64,000 nt of DNA, taken from Tardiphaga sp. vice304. GTDB lineage: Bacteria > Pseudomonadota > Alphaproteobacteria > Rhizobiales > Xanthobacteraceae. Where the stretch lies: NCBI RefSeq assembly GCF_007018905.1, contig NZ_CP041402.1, positions 2,530,001 through 2,594,000 of the forward strand, in the 5' to 3' direction. Under the pieces are notes generated by a model that did not search any database, was not told the origin of the DNA, and saw only the letters and a program-made list of their open reading frames with translations. Positions within the stretch are counted from its first letter, which is position 1. Every line of letters starts with the position of its first letter. Shown here piece after piece: positions 43,833-52,555 of this stretch. A program made the position numbers and the translations under genes.

Positions 43833-45075
43833 TACGTTGTGGGAGCTTCACGCTCATCCGCATCAGCTGCCGCCCGCCGTCGCGCCGAACGATGCGCCTT
43901 GGCTGACCTGGCTGATGATCGGGGGCCGGGGCGCTGGCAAGACCCGCGCCGGCGCCGAATGGGTGCGCGCCCAGGCGATGGGCCGCGGGCCGGGCGGCCA
44001 TGAGCGACAGATGCGGATCGCGCTGGTCGGCGAGACCGAGCATGATGTCCGCGAGGTGATGATCGAGGGCGTCTCCGGCCTGCTTGCCGTGCATCCGCGG
44101 TACGAGCGTCCGGTGTGGCTGTCGTCGCGCAAGCGGCTGCAATGGAGCACCGGCGCGGTAGCGCAGGCATTTTCCGCGGAGGATCCGGAGAGTTTGCGCG
44201 GGCCGCAGTTTTCCTGCGCGTGGTCCGACGAACTGGCGAAATGGCGCCACGCGGAAGCCGCCTTCGACATGCTGCAGTTCGGCCTGCGGCTGGGTAGCCA
44301 GCCCCGGCAATTGATTACGACCACGCCGCGACCGACCGCGCTGTTGAAGCGGCTGATGGCGGATCCGTCGAGCGCCGTGACGCGCGCGGCGACGGCAAGC
44401 AATGCCTTCAACCTCGCGCCGAGCTTTCTGCAGAGCGTGGTCGGCCGCTATGCGGGAACGCAATTGGGACGACAGGAGCTCGACGGCGAACTGATCGAGG
44501 ACCGCGCAGACGCATTGTGGTCGCGCGCGCTGCTGGAAAGCTGCCGTGTCACGCAGGCGCCGGCGCTGCAGCGCATCGTGGTCGCGGTCGATCCGCCGGT
44601 GTCGTCGGGCAAGCGCGCGGATGCCTGCGGCATCGTTGCGGCAGGCATTTGTACGGCCGGCATCGTGTACGTGCTCGCCGACGACACGGTGTCGGCGGTG
44701 ACGCCATCGGCCTGGGCCAATATCGCGATCGCGCTATGGCGAAAATGCGAGGCGGACGCGCTGGTCGTCGAGGTCAACCAGGGTGGCGAGATGGTGCGCA
44801 GCGTGATCCACGAGGTCGATGCCGGCGTGCCGGTGACGAGCGTGCGCGCCACCCGCGGTAAGTGGTTGCGCGCCGAGCCGGTCGCGACCTTGTACGAGCA
44901 GGGCCGGGTGAAGCACGCCGGATGCTTCACCGCGCTGGAAGACGAGATGTGCGATTTCGCCAGCAGCGGGTTGTCGTCGGGCCGCTCACCGGACCGGCTC
45001 GATGCGCTGGTCTGGGCGGTGACGGCGCTGGCGCTCGTCGCGCGCAGCAGCGGGCCGCGGATACGCCAGCTCTAG
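43795..45075 (+). CDS. GTA g2-like large terminase subunit, copy 1
   Basis: A 426-aa packaging motor. Walker A MIGGRGAGKTRAGAEWVRAQ near residue 45; Walker B region AWSDELAKWRHAEAAFDMLQ; ATPase coupling motif RQLITTTPRP; RNase-H-like nuclease with acidic residues in IVVAVDPPVSSGKRADACGI and DRLDALVWAV. All expected motifs are intact. In RcGTA g2 drives headful packaging of host DNA. It overlaps g1 by 38 bp. The start may be ATG 43780 instead. A second, similar copy lies at 55300. Confidence 0.92.
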   Translation: MASLTPREIELLDTLWELHAHPHQLPPAVAPNDAPWLTWLMIGGRGAGKTRAGAEWVRAQAMGRGPGGHERQMRIALVGETEHDVREVMIEGVSGLLAVHPRYERPVWLSSRKRLQWSTGAVAQAFSAEDPESLRGPQFSCAWSDELAKWRHAEAAFDMLQFGLRLGSQPRQLITTTPRPTALLKRLMADPSSAVTRAATASNAFNLAPSFLQSVVGRYAGTQLGRQELDGELIEDRADALWSRALLESCRVTQAPALQRIVVAVDPPVSSGKRADACGIVAAGICTAGIVYVLADDTVSAVTPSAWANIAIALWRKCEADALVVEVNQGGEMVRSVIHEVDAGVPVTSVRATRGKWLRAEPVATLYEQGRVKHAGCFTALEDEMCDFASSGLSSGRSPDRLDALVWAVTALALVARSSGPRIRQL

Positions 45076-45128
45076 CCGCGCTTCGCGGGCTGGCGCGCAG
45101 CCGCCAAATTGAGTGCACGGAGAATTCC

Positions 45129-46313
45129 ATGTTCGATCGCCTGAAAGCCTATCTCGCCGCCCCGGAAGCCAAAGCCTCACGCACCGCAAAATTGATGGCG
45201 ATGGGGGGCGGAATTGCGCGGTGGACGGCGCGGGATTATCGCGGACTGGCGCGCGAGGGCTATCTCGGCAATGCCATCGTGCATCGCGCGGTACGGCTGA
45301 TCGCGGAGAATGCCGCGGCGTGCCAGTTTCTGGTGTTCGAGGGCGCCCAGGAAAAAGAGGCGCATCCGCTGGCGTCGCTGCTGACGCGGCCGAACCCGCG
45401 GCAGGATGGCGGTGTGTTCTTCGAGGCGCTGTACGCGCATCTCCTGCTCGCCGGCAACGCCTATGTCGAGGCGGTGGCGCTCGATGACGGCGTGCGGTCG
45501 CGCGAGGTGCGCGAGATCTATGCGCTGCGGCCCGATCGCATCAAGCTGATCCCCGGCGCGGACGGCTGGGCCGAGGCCTATGATTACAGCGTCGGCGGAC
45601 GCAGCGTGCGCTTCGAGCAGCACGGCACGGTGCCGCCGATCCTGCATCTGACGTTCTTTCATCCGCTCGACGACCATTACGGCCTGGCGCCCATCGAAGC
45701 CGCGGCCAGCGCGCTCGATACCCACAACGCCGCGGCGAAGTGGAACAAGGCTCTGCTCGACAATGCCGCCAGGCCGTCCGGCGCGCTGGTCTATGTCGGG
45801 CCGGAGGGCTCGGTGCTGTCGGATACGCAGTTCGACCGGCTGAAGCGCGAGCTCGAGGGCAGCTATCAGGGCGCGGTCAATGCCGGGCGACCGCTGCTGC
45901 TGGAAGGCGGGGTCGACTGGAAGGCGATGTCGCATTCGCCCAAGGACATGGATTTTCTGGAGGCCAAACACGCCGCGGCGCGCGAGATCGCGCTGGCCTT
46001 CGGCGTGCCGCCGATGCTGCTCGGGATTCCCGGCGACAACACCTATGCAAATTTCCAGGAGGCCAACCGGGTGTTCTTCCGCCAGACCGTGCTGCCGCTG
46101 GCGAGCCGCGTTGGCCACGCGCTGTCGCAATGGCTGGCGCCGCAATTCGGCGACGGCATCCGCGTGACGATCGATACCGACCGTATCGACGCGCTGTCGG
46201 CCGACCGCTCTGCGCTCTGGCAGCGCGTTAGCGCCGCGGAATTCCTGACGCTGAACGAGAAACGCGAAGCCGTCGGCTACGCGCCGATCGACGGCGGCGA
46301 CCGGCTGATATGA
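45129..46313 (+). CDS. GTA g3-like HK97-family portal protein
   Basis: A 394-aa portal protein: MFDRLKAYLAAPEAKASRTA, NAIVHRAVRLIAENAAACQF, PLASLLTRPNPRQDGGVFFE, AGNAYVEAVA, LHLTFFHPLDDHYGLAPIEA and AFGVPPMLLGIPGDNTYANF. These are the conserved blocks of HK97 portal proteins, which form the ring through which DNA enters the capsid. It follows the terminase by 53 bp. Intact. Confidence 0.93.
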   Translation: MFDRLKAYLAAPEAKASRTAKLMAMGGGIARWTARDYRGLAREGYLGNAIVHRAVRLIAENAAACQFLVFEGAQEKEAHPLASLLTRPNPRQDGGVFFEALYAHLLLAGNAYVEAVALDDGVRSREVREIYALRPDRIKLIPGADGWAEAYDYSVGGRSVRFEQHGTVPPILHLTFFHPLDDHYGLAPIEAAASALDTHNAAAKWNKALLDNAARPSGALVYVGPEGSVLSDTQFDRLKRELEGSYQGAVNAGRPLLLEGGVDWKAMSHSPKDMDFLEAKHAAAREIALAFGVPPMLLGIPGDNTYANFQEANRVFFRQTVLPLASRVGHALSQWLAPQFGDGIRVTIDTDRIDALSADRSALWQRVSAAEFLTLNEKREAVGYAPIDGGDRLI

Positions 46314-46316
46314 CGC

Positions 46317-46565
46317 CTAGCGGCGACGATCGCGCGGCTTCGGCCGCACATTGGGCCGCGGCGCGGCGCTGGCCGAAGGCGGTGTGAACAGCGAGCCGGA
46401 CTGGTTGGTCACATAACCGCGCGACTCCTGCAGCCGGCGCTGGTAGCCGGGCGAATTCATGATGCTGGAGCCCGCGCCGCGCGCTTCGGCGACCGGCATC
46501 TCCATCATTAGGCCAAGCGCAAACAGCGTCAGCGCGGCGACCGCAGAGGAGTGAAGGTGTTTCAT
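46317..46565 (-). CDS. small exported protein
   Basis: An 82-aa protein with a signal peptide (AVAALTLFALGLMMEMPVAEA) and a mature part rich in Ser, Pro and Arg (YQRRLQESRGYVTNQSGSLF, PRPNVRPKPRDRRR). It reads against the GTA cluster and starts 4 bp after the portal stop on the other strand. No family recognised. It is one of several host-type genes lying between portal and protease. Confidence 0.68.
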   Translation of the reverse strand: MKHLHSSAVAALTLFALGLMMEMPVAEARGAGSSIMNSPGYQRRLQESRGYVTNQSGSLFTPPSASAAPRPNVRPKPRDRRR

Positions 46566-46585
46566 GCAAAGCTCCGTGGCCGCCT

Positions 46586-46783
46586 TCAGGCGGCGTTGCG
46601 CTGCCGGTCGTACTCCCGCAGGAAGGACAGGCCGTGCACGGTCAGCCGGTGCTGGTCGTGCTCGCCCTGGACATAGAGCTTGTTGAGATGGCGTGCCAGC
46701 TGTTCGCGGGCGCCCTTAGTCTCGGTGCGGTCGGCGAGCGCTTCGTAGATGCTGATCGCTCGGTCGGTGGCGTTGATGTTCAT
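46586..46783 (-). CDS. small conserved hypothetical protein
   Basis: A 65-aa protein, MNINATDRAISIYEALADRT, with KLYVQGEHDQHRLTVHGLSF at its C-terminus, helical and cytoplasmic. The ATG at 46783 is the best start; the frame extends further without coding character. Opposite to the GTA cluster. Function unknown. Confidence 0.66.
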   Translation of the reverse strand: MNINATDRAISIYEALADRTETKGAREQLARHLNKLYVQGEHDQHRLTVHGLSFLREYDRQRNAA

Positions 46784-47038
46784 GAAGGCCCCATGCCGGA
46801 GGCCTCTGGCCGTCCGGTTTTGCTGTTCGCTTTGTGGTAGTATGGCTGACAAGGTCGATGACCGGCTTTTCGTTCCCCGTTGCCTTGCCGCCAAGCTGCT
46901 GAAAGATTGAGCATTTTGGTTCGAAGCTTCGGAGCCTGTGGAAGGATCTGATAACGGATCGGAAATAATTGGCTGGTGTTATAAAACTACTTCTAGGCGA
47001 GTGGATGTGTGGTGCTATGATGCCGCAGGGAGTCGCCG

Positions 47039-47731
47039 ATGTCCGTGAAAGAGTTCCTGAAGCAGCGTGCGGTGAATGTCGTGGTCAGCGGCCACTATGT
47101 GCTGCCGCACTCGCTGGATCCGCAGGGGCGGCCGCGCAGCTTCGCGTGCCGCACCAGCCGGGTCTCGCCGTTCCGGATGATGGTCGATGCACCGGTCACC
47201 GGCCGGATCGGCGATCGGCTGATGCCCTATTTCGGCGATTTCGGCCAGCTCGAAGGCCGCATCAGCGACGTTCAGAGCGGTGAATTCCTGCTCGAACTGT
47301 CGATGACCGGGATCATGCGCCGCAAGATGGCCGACAAGCTGGCCTGGCTGGAGCAGATGCAGAAGGACATCCGGGTGCAGGACGTCCGCAAGCAGGCGCG
47401 CATCATTCCCGCCAACCCGCATGCGCTCTTGACGCTGGCCGACGGCTCGACCCGCGAATGTTTCGTGATCGACGTCTCGGTGTCGGGGGCGGCGGTCTCG
47501 GCCGAACTGCAGCCGGAGATCGGCACGCCGCTGGCGGTTGGCGCCTGTATCGGCCGCGTGGTGCGGCATCTCGCCAGCGGCTTTGCCGTGCAATTCGTCG
47601 AGCCGCTGAGCCGCATCGATCTGGAGCGGCGCTTCGCGCAGCCCTCGAGCTACCGGCCGGCCACGGCGCAAAATCCGGCGCAAAATCCGGCACCGGACAC
47701 CTGGACCGCGGATCATCCCGACGGCGCCTGA
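47039..47731 (+). CDS. PilZ domain protein
   Basis: A 230-aa cytoplasmic protein with two PilZ-like segments. The C-terminal one has RKQARIIPANPHALLTLADG and VIDVSVSGAAVSAELQPEIG, the latter containing D.SVSGA, the usual (D/N)xSxxG c-di-GMP-binding motif, then GRVVRHLASGFAVQF. The N-terminal region (CRTSRVSPFRMMVDAPVTGR) is a weaker relative. It probably binds cyclic di-GMP and controls motility or surface traits. It interrupts the GTA gene order between portal and g3.5. Confidence 0.85.
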   Translation: MSVKEFLKQRAVNVVVSGHYVLPHSLDPQGRPRSFACRTSRVSPFRMMVDAPVTGRIGDRLMPYFGDFGQLEGRISDVQSGEFLLELSMTGIMRRKMADKLAWLEQMQKDIRVQDVRKQARIIPANPHALLTLADGSTRECFVIDVSVSGAAVSAELQPEIGTPLAVGACIGRVVRHLASGFAVQFVEPLSRIDLERRFAQPSSYRPATAQNPAQNPAPDTWTADHPDGA

Positions 47732-47770
47732 CGCAGCCCGCGTCATTGCCGCTGCACAGGTTCAACCGAC

Positions 47771-48007
47771 ATGACCGACCTGATCCGGATTTTCTCGGAG
47801 CGGGGCGATCTGGCGCATCTCGCTCTGCTGTCATGGGCGCTGGCGGCGAGTGCCGCGGCGTTCCTGCTGCTGCGCGAGCTGGTGGCCGCGATGCGCCGCT
47901 TCGACGATTTCGTGCGCGAGCTGCAATCCTTCAACCGCCGCGCCGAGCGAAGGCTGCGGCTGGTCGATAGCCCCGATGATGACCATGCGAGGAGCGATCA
48001 TGGATAG
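47771..48007 (+). CDS. GTA g3.5-like small membrane protein
   Basis: A 78-aa protein, MTDLIRIFSERGDLAHLALL, with one transmembrane helix (LSWALAASAAAFLLLRELVA) and a basic C-terminal helix (RFDDFVRELQSFNRRAERRL). In RcGTA a short protein occupies this place between portal and protease. The assignment rests on position and size; no signature motif exists. It overlaps the next small gene by 8 bp. Confidence 0.62.
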   Translation: MTDLIRIFSERGDLAHLALLSWALAASAAAFLLLRELVAAMRRFDDFVRELQSFNRRAERRLRLVDSPDDDHARSDHG

Positions 48008-48182
48008 TTTGCACCAGATGCTGCGCTCGATCCGCCCCGACACCAAATCCGGCCCCGACCATCTCGACGTGTTCCGCGAATTTCTGGCGCAACTGGATGC
48101 CTTGCAGCGCGCGGCGACGACCAGGCGCCCGCGCGAGCAATCCCCGCGCCGCAAGCCGGTGAAACGCAGCAAGGCCGGGTAG
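48000..48182 (+). CDS. small basic protein in the GTA cluster
   Basis: A 60-aa protein, MDSLHQMLRSIRPDTKSGPD, with a basic C-terminus (RRPREQSPRRKPVKRSKAG). gagg lies 7 bp upstream, and the start overlaps the preceding gene. It has no recognised family. Co-transcription with the g3.5-like gene is evident from the overlap. Confidence 0.6.
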   Translation: MDSLHQMLRSIRPDTKSGPDHLDVFREFLAQLDALQRAATTRRPREQSPRRKPVKRSKAG

Positions 48183-48192
48183 GGCTTCTTTC

Positions 48193-48373
48193 TTCCCTCT
48201 CCCCAGGGCGCAGCGCAGCTGCGCCGGGTGGAGAGGGTGGACGCGCGATAGCGCGGCCGGGTGGGGGTGCCACGCGCGCCGTCGCTTGTGGCACCCCCAC
48301 CCCGGCCTCCACTTCCAACGATGCTGTCGCATCGTCGTCCGTTCGGCCGACCCTTCCCGCCTAGGGGGGGGAG
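48193..48373. repeat. degenerate palindromic repeat region before the prohead protease
   Basis: Contains ccctctcccc..., gcagcgcagctgcgc, gggtgggggtgccac paired with gtggcacccccaccc, gatgctgtcgcatc and a run of g (48364-48371). Related to the CTCTCCCC family. It fills the 250-bp gap (48183-48432) between GTA genes. Confidence 0.6.
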
Positions 48374-48432
48374 GCCATCGGCGCCGCACCGAACAATTCA
48401 GACTTCTTCCCCCGCACCCTGCGAGGCTGCCG

Positions 48433-49125
48433 ATGCATGCGCCGCTCACCCCTTCGTCGCGGCTGAAGCTGCATGCCGACGGCACCATCGAGGGCTATGC
48501 CAGCCTGTTCGGCGCGGTCGACCAGGCGCGCGACATGGTGATGCCCGGCGCCTTCACCCAAACGCTGAAGACGCGCGGCTTGCGCAAAATCCCGATGCTG
48601 TTCCAGCACGACCCGGCCGAGCCGATCGGCATCTGGCTCGAACTAACAGAGGATTTTCGCGGGCTGCGCGCGCGCGGCAAACTGATTCCGGACGTGCGCC
48701 GCGCCCGCGAATTGCTGGCGCTGCTGCGCTCGGGCGCGATCGACGGGCTGTCGATCGGCTACCGCACGAAGCGCGGCGTGATCGAGCCGCGCAGCCGGAT
48801 CCGCCATCTGTACCAGGTCGATCTGTTCGAGATTTCCATCGTCACCTTCCCGCTGCTCGACGGCGCCCGCATCGACGCGGTGAAACAGGCGCCGCCGTCG
48901 CGGGGCCGCGCCCAGGCCGAACGCGACTGGCAGGCGATGCAGCAGGGCAGCCTGTCCAAAGATCTCACCGGCGCCGCGGACGTACCGGCGCCGGCGAGAC
49001 GCGGCCGCGCGACGACCTCGCTGCGCGGCCGCGCCGAGCGCAAGCGCGCGCTGCAGGGCGTCGCGGCGCGAGCCATGTTCAGCCTGCGGGCGTGCAACCC
49101 GGGCGCCGACCCGCCGCGACGGTGA
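48433..49125 (+). CDS. GTA g4-like prohead protease (HK97 family)
   Basis: A 230-aa caudoviral prohead protease (U35/HK97). Key motifs: LHADGTIEGYASLFGAVDQA, catalytic-His region PMLFQHDPAEPIG, catalytic-Ser region AIDGLSIGYRTKRGV and LYQVDLFEISIVTFPLLDGA. It trims the capsid delta domain during maturation. In HK97-type phages its gene precedes the capsid gene, as here, although a Spy/CpxP gene on the other strand now lies between them. Confidence 0.92.
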   Translation: MHAPLTPSSRLKLHADGTIEGYASLFGAVDQARDMVMPGAFTQTLKTRGLRKIPMLFQHDPAEPIGIWLELTEDFRGLRARGKLIPDVRRARELLALLRSGAIDGLSIGYRTKRGVIEPRSRIRHLYQVDLFEISIVTFPLLDGARIDAVKQAPPSRGRAQAERDWQAMQQGSLSKDLTGAADVPAPARRGRATTSLRGRAERKRALQGVAARAMFSLRACNPGADPPRR

Positions 49126-49161
49126 TCGTCGGACGGATCGCCACCGGGCGCGACCGCGGCG

Positions 49162-49656
49162 TTACCAGGCCTCGCGCATGTGCCAGAAGTGGCGGCGGCC
49201 GGAGCCGGAATCGAACCGCGCCTTCTGCGCTTCGGTGAGGCCGGCATAGAACGTATCGAGCGACGGGCGCACCATGGCGATGGCCGTTATCATGGCGCCG
49301 GCGCGGCTTTCCATCGCCTCCATCCGGGCCGGCACGCTGCGCGACGGGCTGGAAGGGCAGGCGGCGCGCATCGTCTCGGCGGCCTTCGCGGCGCTGGCGG
49401 CATAGGCCTCGTAGGCGGCGCGCTGGGTGTCGTCGAGCCGCAGATCCTGGGCGACGCGGCTGGCGCTGGCGACCGTGAAGGCGCGCGAACCGGACCGGCA
49501 CATCCGCCCGAACCCCGGGGCGCTCTCCGGCCCGTGGCCCGGCCAGAAGCCGCGATCCATCATCATCGGCGGTCCGTTGAACGGCTGGGCCGAGGCCGCG
49601 CCGCCACCCGCCGCCAGCAGCAGTGCGGCGAACATCATTCCACGAAGCAGTGTCAT
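49162..49656 (-). CDS. Spy/CpxP-like periplasmic protein
   Basis: A 164-aa exported protein with signal peptide MTLLRGMMFAALLLAAGGGA and SAQPF, then RVAQDLRLDDTQRAAYEAYA and RPSLDTFYAGLTEAQKARFD. The repeated L.LT..Q pattern identifies the Spy/CpxP (LTXXQ) family of envelope-stress chaperones. It is inserted on the opposite strand between the GTA protease and capsid genes and is a host-type gene. Confidence 0.8.
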   Translation of the reverse strand: MTLLRGMMFAALLLAAGGGAASAQPFNGPPMMMDRGFWPGHGPESAPGFGRMCRSGSRAFTVASASRVAQDLRLDDTQRAAYEAYAASAAKAAETMRAACPSSPSRSVPARMEAMESRAGAMITAIAMVRPSLDTFYAGLTEAQKARFDSGSGRRHFWHMREAW

Positions 49657-49886
49657 GTCCGAACCCTCTCGTTGCAGGGCGCACATACTCGCCGCTCGAC
49701 CGCGCGGCGCATTGCGACAGATCAATCCTGCCGCGGCGACCGGCAGGGGATGCAGCGCGCCAGCGACAAACCCGACGCCGCGCGACCGACCCATTCACGC
49801 CGTCGATCCGCTTGTTGCGAGCTGTCGCGCGTGGCGGCTTCGCATGTCCGTTCACCCCGAAATCACCCACAAACCAGGAGACCACC

Positions 49887-51145
49887 ATGGATTATGACAT
49901 CACCGACACCGCTCCCGAGCACAAGGCCGGCTTTGCGCCCGGCCGCGACGGCGTCGACGAGCTGCGCTCGACGTTCGAGGAATTCAAATCGGCCAATGAC
50001 GAGCGCCTCGCCAAACTCGAGCGCGGCCGCGGCGACGTCGTGCTGGAGCAGAAGGTCGATCGCATCAACGCCGCGCTCGACGCGCAGCACCGAAGGCTCG
50101 ACGAGGTCGCGCTGAAGCAGGCGCGGCCGGCGATCGAGGGCGGGCGGCGGCCGGACGAGGTGGCGGCGATCGCGAGGGAGCACAAGAGCGCGTTCCACAC
50201 CTATGTGCGCTCCGGCGACACCGAGGGCTGCGCGCGATCGAGACCAAGGCGATGACGATCGGCTCCAATCCCGACGGCGGCCATCTGGTGCCGGTCGAGC
50301 TGGAGCAGGCGATCGGCGCGCGGCTGGCGGTGATCTCGCCGATCCGCAGCATTTCCGGCGTCCGCGAGATCTCCGGCAGCGTCTACAAGAAGCCGTTCCT
50401 GATCACGGGGCCGGCGACCGGCTGGGTCGGCGAGACCGGCGCGCGGACGCAGACCGCCTCGCCGTCGCTGGATGCGCTATCGTTCCCGGCGATGGAGCTC
50501 TACGCCATGCCGGCGGCGACCTCGACGCTGCTCGATGATGCCGCCGTCGATCTCGACGCCTGGCTGGCCGGCGAGATCGACCAGGTGTTCGCCGAGCAGG
50601 AGGGCATGGCCTTCGTCAGTGGCGACGGCGTCAACAAGCCGAAGGGCTTTCTCAGCTATACCAATGTGGCCAACGCGTCGTGGAGCTGGGGCAACCTCGG
50701 CTACGTCGCCTCCGGCGCAGCCGGCTCCTTTGCGGCGAGCAATCCGTCCGACACGCTGATCGACCTGATCTATGCGCTGCGGGCGGGCTACCGGCAGAAT
50801 GCGAGCTTCGTGATGAACCGGCGCACCCAGGCCAGCGTGCGCAAGTTCAAGGACTCGACCGGCACCTATCTGTGGCAGCCGCCGGCCACGGCGTCGGGCC
50901 GCGCCAGCCTGATCGGCTTTCCGCTGGCCGATACCGAAGACATGCCGGACGTCGCGGCGAACTCGCTGTCGATCGCTTTCGGCGACTTCCGCCGCGGCTA
51001 TCTGATCGTCGACCGCCAGGGCGTCCGCGTGCTGCGCGATCCCTACAGCGCGAAACCCTGCGTGCTGTTCTACACCACCAAGCGCGTCGGCGGCGGCGTG
51101 CAGGACTTCGACGCGATCAAGCTGATGAAGTTTGCGGTGAGCTGA
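49887..51145 (+). pseudogene. GTA g5-like major capsid protein, frameshifted
   Basis: HK97-family capsid sequence in two frames. 49887-50228 encodes the N-terminal delta-like region (coiled-coil LAKLERGRGDVVLEQKVDRI, ending HTYVRSGDTEG). Continuing from 50228 in the other frame gives LRAIETKAMTIGSNPDGGHL, the VPVELEQ shell start, LITGPATGWVGETGARTQTA and AFGDFRRGYLIVDRQGVRVL to 51145. One missing C at gagggctgcg (50223-50232) accounts for the shift. No canonical slippery heptamer is present, so this looks like a mutation or a sequencing error, not programmed frameshifting. Without frameshift repair no full capsid protein of about 419 aa is made. Confidence 0.85.
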
Positions 51146-51152
51146 CGAATGC

Positions 51153-51217
51153 GTAGGGCGGGTTAGGCGCCTCCGCCAGAGCCCGCAGGGCGAAGGCGGA
51201 TGCGCCGTAATCCGCCA
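51153..51217. repeat. REP-like inverted repeat (GCGGGTTAGGCG family), copy 1
   Basis: gtagggcgggttaggcg (51153-51169) is imperfectly complementary to gcgccgtaatccgcc (51202-51216). A related half element lies at 54630-54668, so this family flanks the non-GTA stretch between them. Confidence 0.55.
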
Positions 51218-51229
51218 CGTTTGTGAGGA

Positions 51230-51394
51230 TCACTGCGGCTCGCTCGGCCGGTCGCGCTCGTGGCTCTCCGCCTCGGCTGCCGCGCAGGCATCGACGCCGC
51301 GGCATTTGCTTTTATAGACGAAGGTGCCGGCCACGGCCGAGCCGATCAGCACGACCGCCAGCAGCCACATCCAGTTTCGCTTGAGATAGGTCAT
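51230..51394 (-). CDS. small membrane-anchored protein (54 aa)
   Basis: Read from ATG 51394: MTYLKRNWMWLLAVVLIGSA, AVAGTFVYKSKCRGVDACAA, ending HERDRPSEPQ. One N-terminal transmembrane helix and a short charged tail with two cysteines. Too short for most gene callers, but composition and the signal-anchor structure look genuine. Function unknown. Confidence 0.58.
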   Translation of the reverse strand: MTYLKRNWMWLLAVVLIGSAVAGTFVYKSKCRGVDACAAAEAESHERDRPSEPQ

Positions 51395-51481
51395 GTCGTC
51401 GATTCCCCACGATTCGCGGCGTTGCGAATGACTGCTACCACATCACCTCCTGCGCAGGGCGGCGCGGGTGCGCGCGGCCCG

Positions 51482-51886
51482 TCAGCGCTCCTCGAACGCC
51501 GGCCAGCAGCCGTCGTCCTCATGGCTGCCGGTGCGCTCCTGGCAGCCATTGTCGAGCAGCCTTCGGCCGACGTCCTGCCAGACGGCGTTCGGGCCATTGA
51601 GCCGGATGGCATCGATAGTCTGGATCTCAATGGTGCGGTCGCAGCGCCGGCACCAGACGCGCAACAGATGAAGCGGGATTTCCGCCAGCCGGCGGCTCTG
51701 GATCGGCACGCCCTTTGTGCGGCCGCGAGGATCGCGCAGCACGGCGTCCCAATAGGCCTCGGGCAGGGGATCGCCCGGCCCAGGCACCGGCTCCGGCGGC
51801 ACGGCCGCGCGCCGCGCGGCGTCGGCGGCCAGTTTGTCCATCTGTTTCGGTGTCGGCATGCGCCAGCTCGCGGGTCTGTCAGTCAT
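51482..51886 (-). CDS. hypothetical protein with cysteine pair
   Basis: A 134-aa cytoplasmic protein: PLPEAYWDAVLRDPRGRTKG, LLRVWCRRCDRTIEIQTIDA, RRLLDNGCQERTGSHEDDGC. The CxxC plus two later cysteines suggest a zinc ribbon. I have no named family; it looks like a conserved Bradyrhizobium protein. It reads away from the cassette that begins at 52172. Confidence 0.68.
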   Translation of the reverse strand: MTDRPASWRMPTPKQMDKLAADAARRAAVPPEPVPGPGDPLPEAYWDAVLRDPRGRTKGVPIQSRRLAEIPLHLLRVWCRRCDRTIEIQTIDAIRLNGPNAVWQDVGRRLLDNGCQERTGSHEDDGCWPAFEER

Positions 51887-52171
51887 GGAGGTGATTAGAA
51901 CGAAACAAGAACGGATTGTCGAGTCTGATTATACGAGAACCAGAGACATTCATGGCTTCTGCAAACGGTAACCGAACTCTAAATTCTGACGTTTACGATG
52001 TTGCTTGGTCCGCAACGCGCGTCTGTCCGCAGCATCGATGACGACAACCATGCCTGCTTCCAGTAACGTCAGATATCACGCTACAGGCTCGGCACCGGCA
52101 CATGGTATCCGAGTGAGCAACCTTGATTTTCGGCCGCGAACATGCCTACTTCAAGTTGTAGGTGAGGCCAA

Positions 52172-52555
52172 ATGTCCCAAGCAGTGTCCGACCGCGCTCC
52201 AAGCAATGTTGATCAACTCTATGCCACGATACGAACAGCGATACGGTCCGCAGCAACCGTCGCTGTTTTCTACTTCGCGTTTCAGGCGCTGGAGGCATTA
52301 GGAGGTCAAGATACGAACCTGTCGATCGCAGTATCGCTGGTTTTCTCGGCATTTGCAGAGCTGAAATTCGCGATAGCGCTGGCAGGCATTAGCGCAACGA
52401 CCATATGGGCTATAGCTGAACGCAAATTGCGTCACAGGAAAGTTGATTATTTACAGGAGCGAATCAAGCGCCTCGAAACCATCATTGATTCTGGCCGTAG
52501 TAGTTCCGGCTTAACGACTACAGGCCAGACGCATCCGGGAGACTTGATCAAATGA
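52172..52555 (+). CDS. small two-helix membrane protein, FRG-cassette gene 1
   Basis: A 127-aa protein, MSQAVSDRAPSNVDQLYATI, with two transmembrane helices (SAATVAVFYFAFQALEAL and FAIALAGISATTIWAIAE) and a C-terminal coiled-coil-like segment (RKVDYLQERIKRLETIIDSG). Codon use is less GC-rich than the surrounding GTA genes. It overlaps the next gene by 4 bp (ATGA). No family recognised. The pair lies upstream of the FRG gene and may be its membrane partners. Confidence 0.65.
   Translation: MSQAVSDRAPSNVDQLYATIRTAIRSAATVAVFYFAFQALEALGGQDTNLSIAVSLVFSAFAELKFAIALAGISATTIWAIAERKLRHRKVDYLQERIKRLETIIDSGRSSSGLTTTGQTHPGDLIK

Noticed and set aside
50223..50232. programmed frameshift in the capsid gene
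   Set aside because: gagggctgcg is not a canonical slippery heptamer, no downstream stimulatory structure is obvious, and relatives normally read one frame; a mutation or read error is simpler.
49623..50255. 210-codon frame ending in the capsid region
   Set aside because: Its first half overlaps a signal-bearing gene on the other strand; only the part from 49887 is real and belongs to the frameshifted capsid gene.
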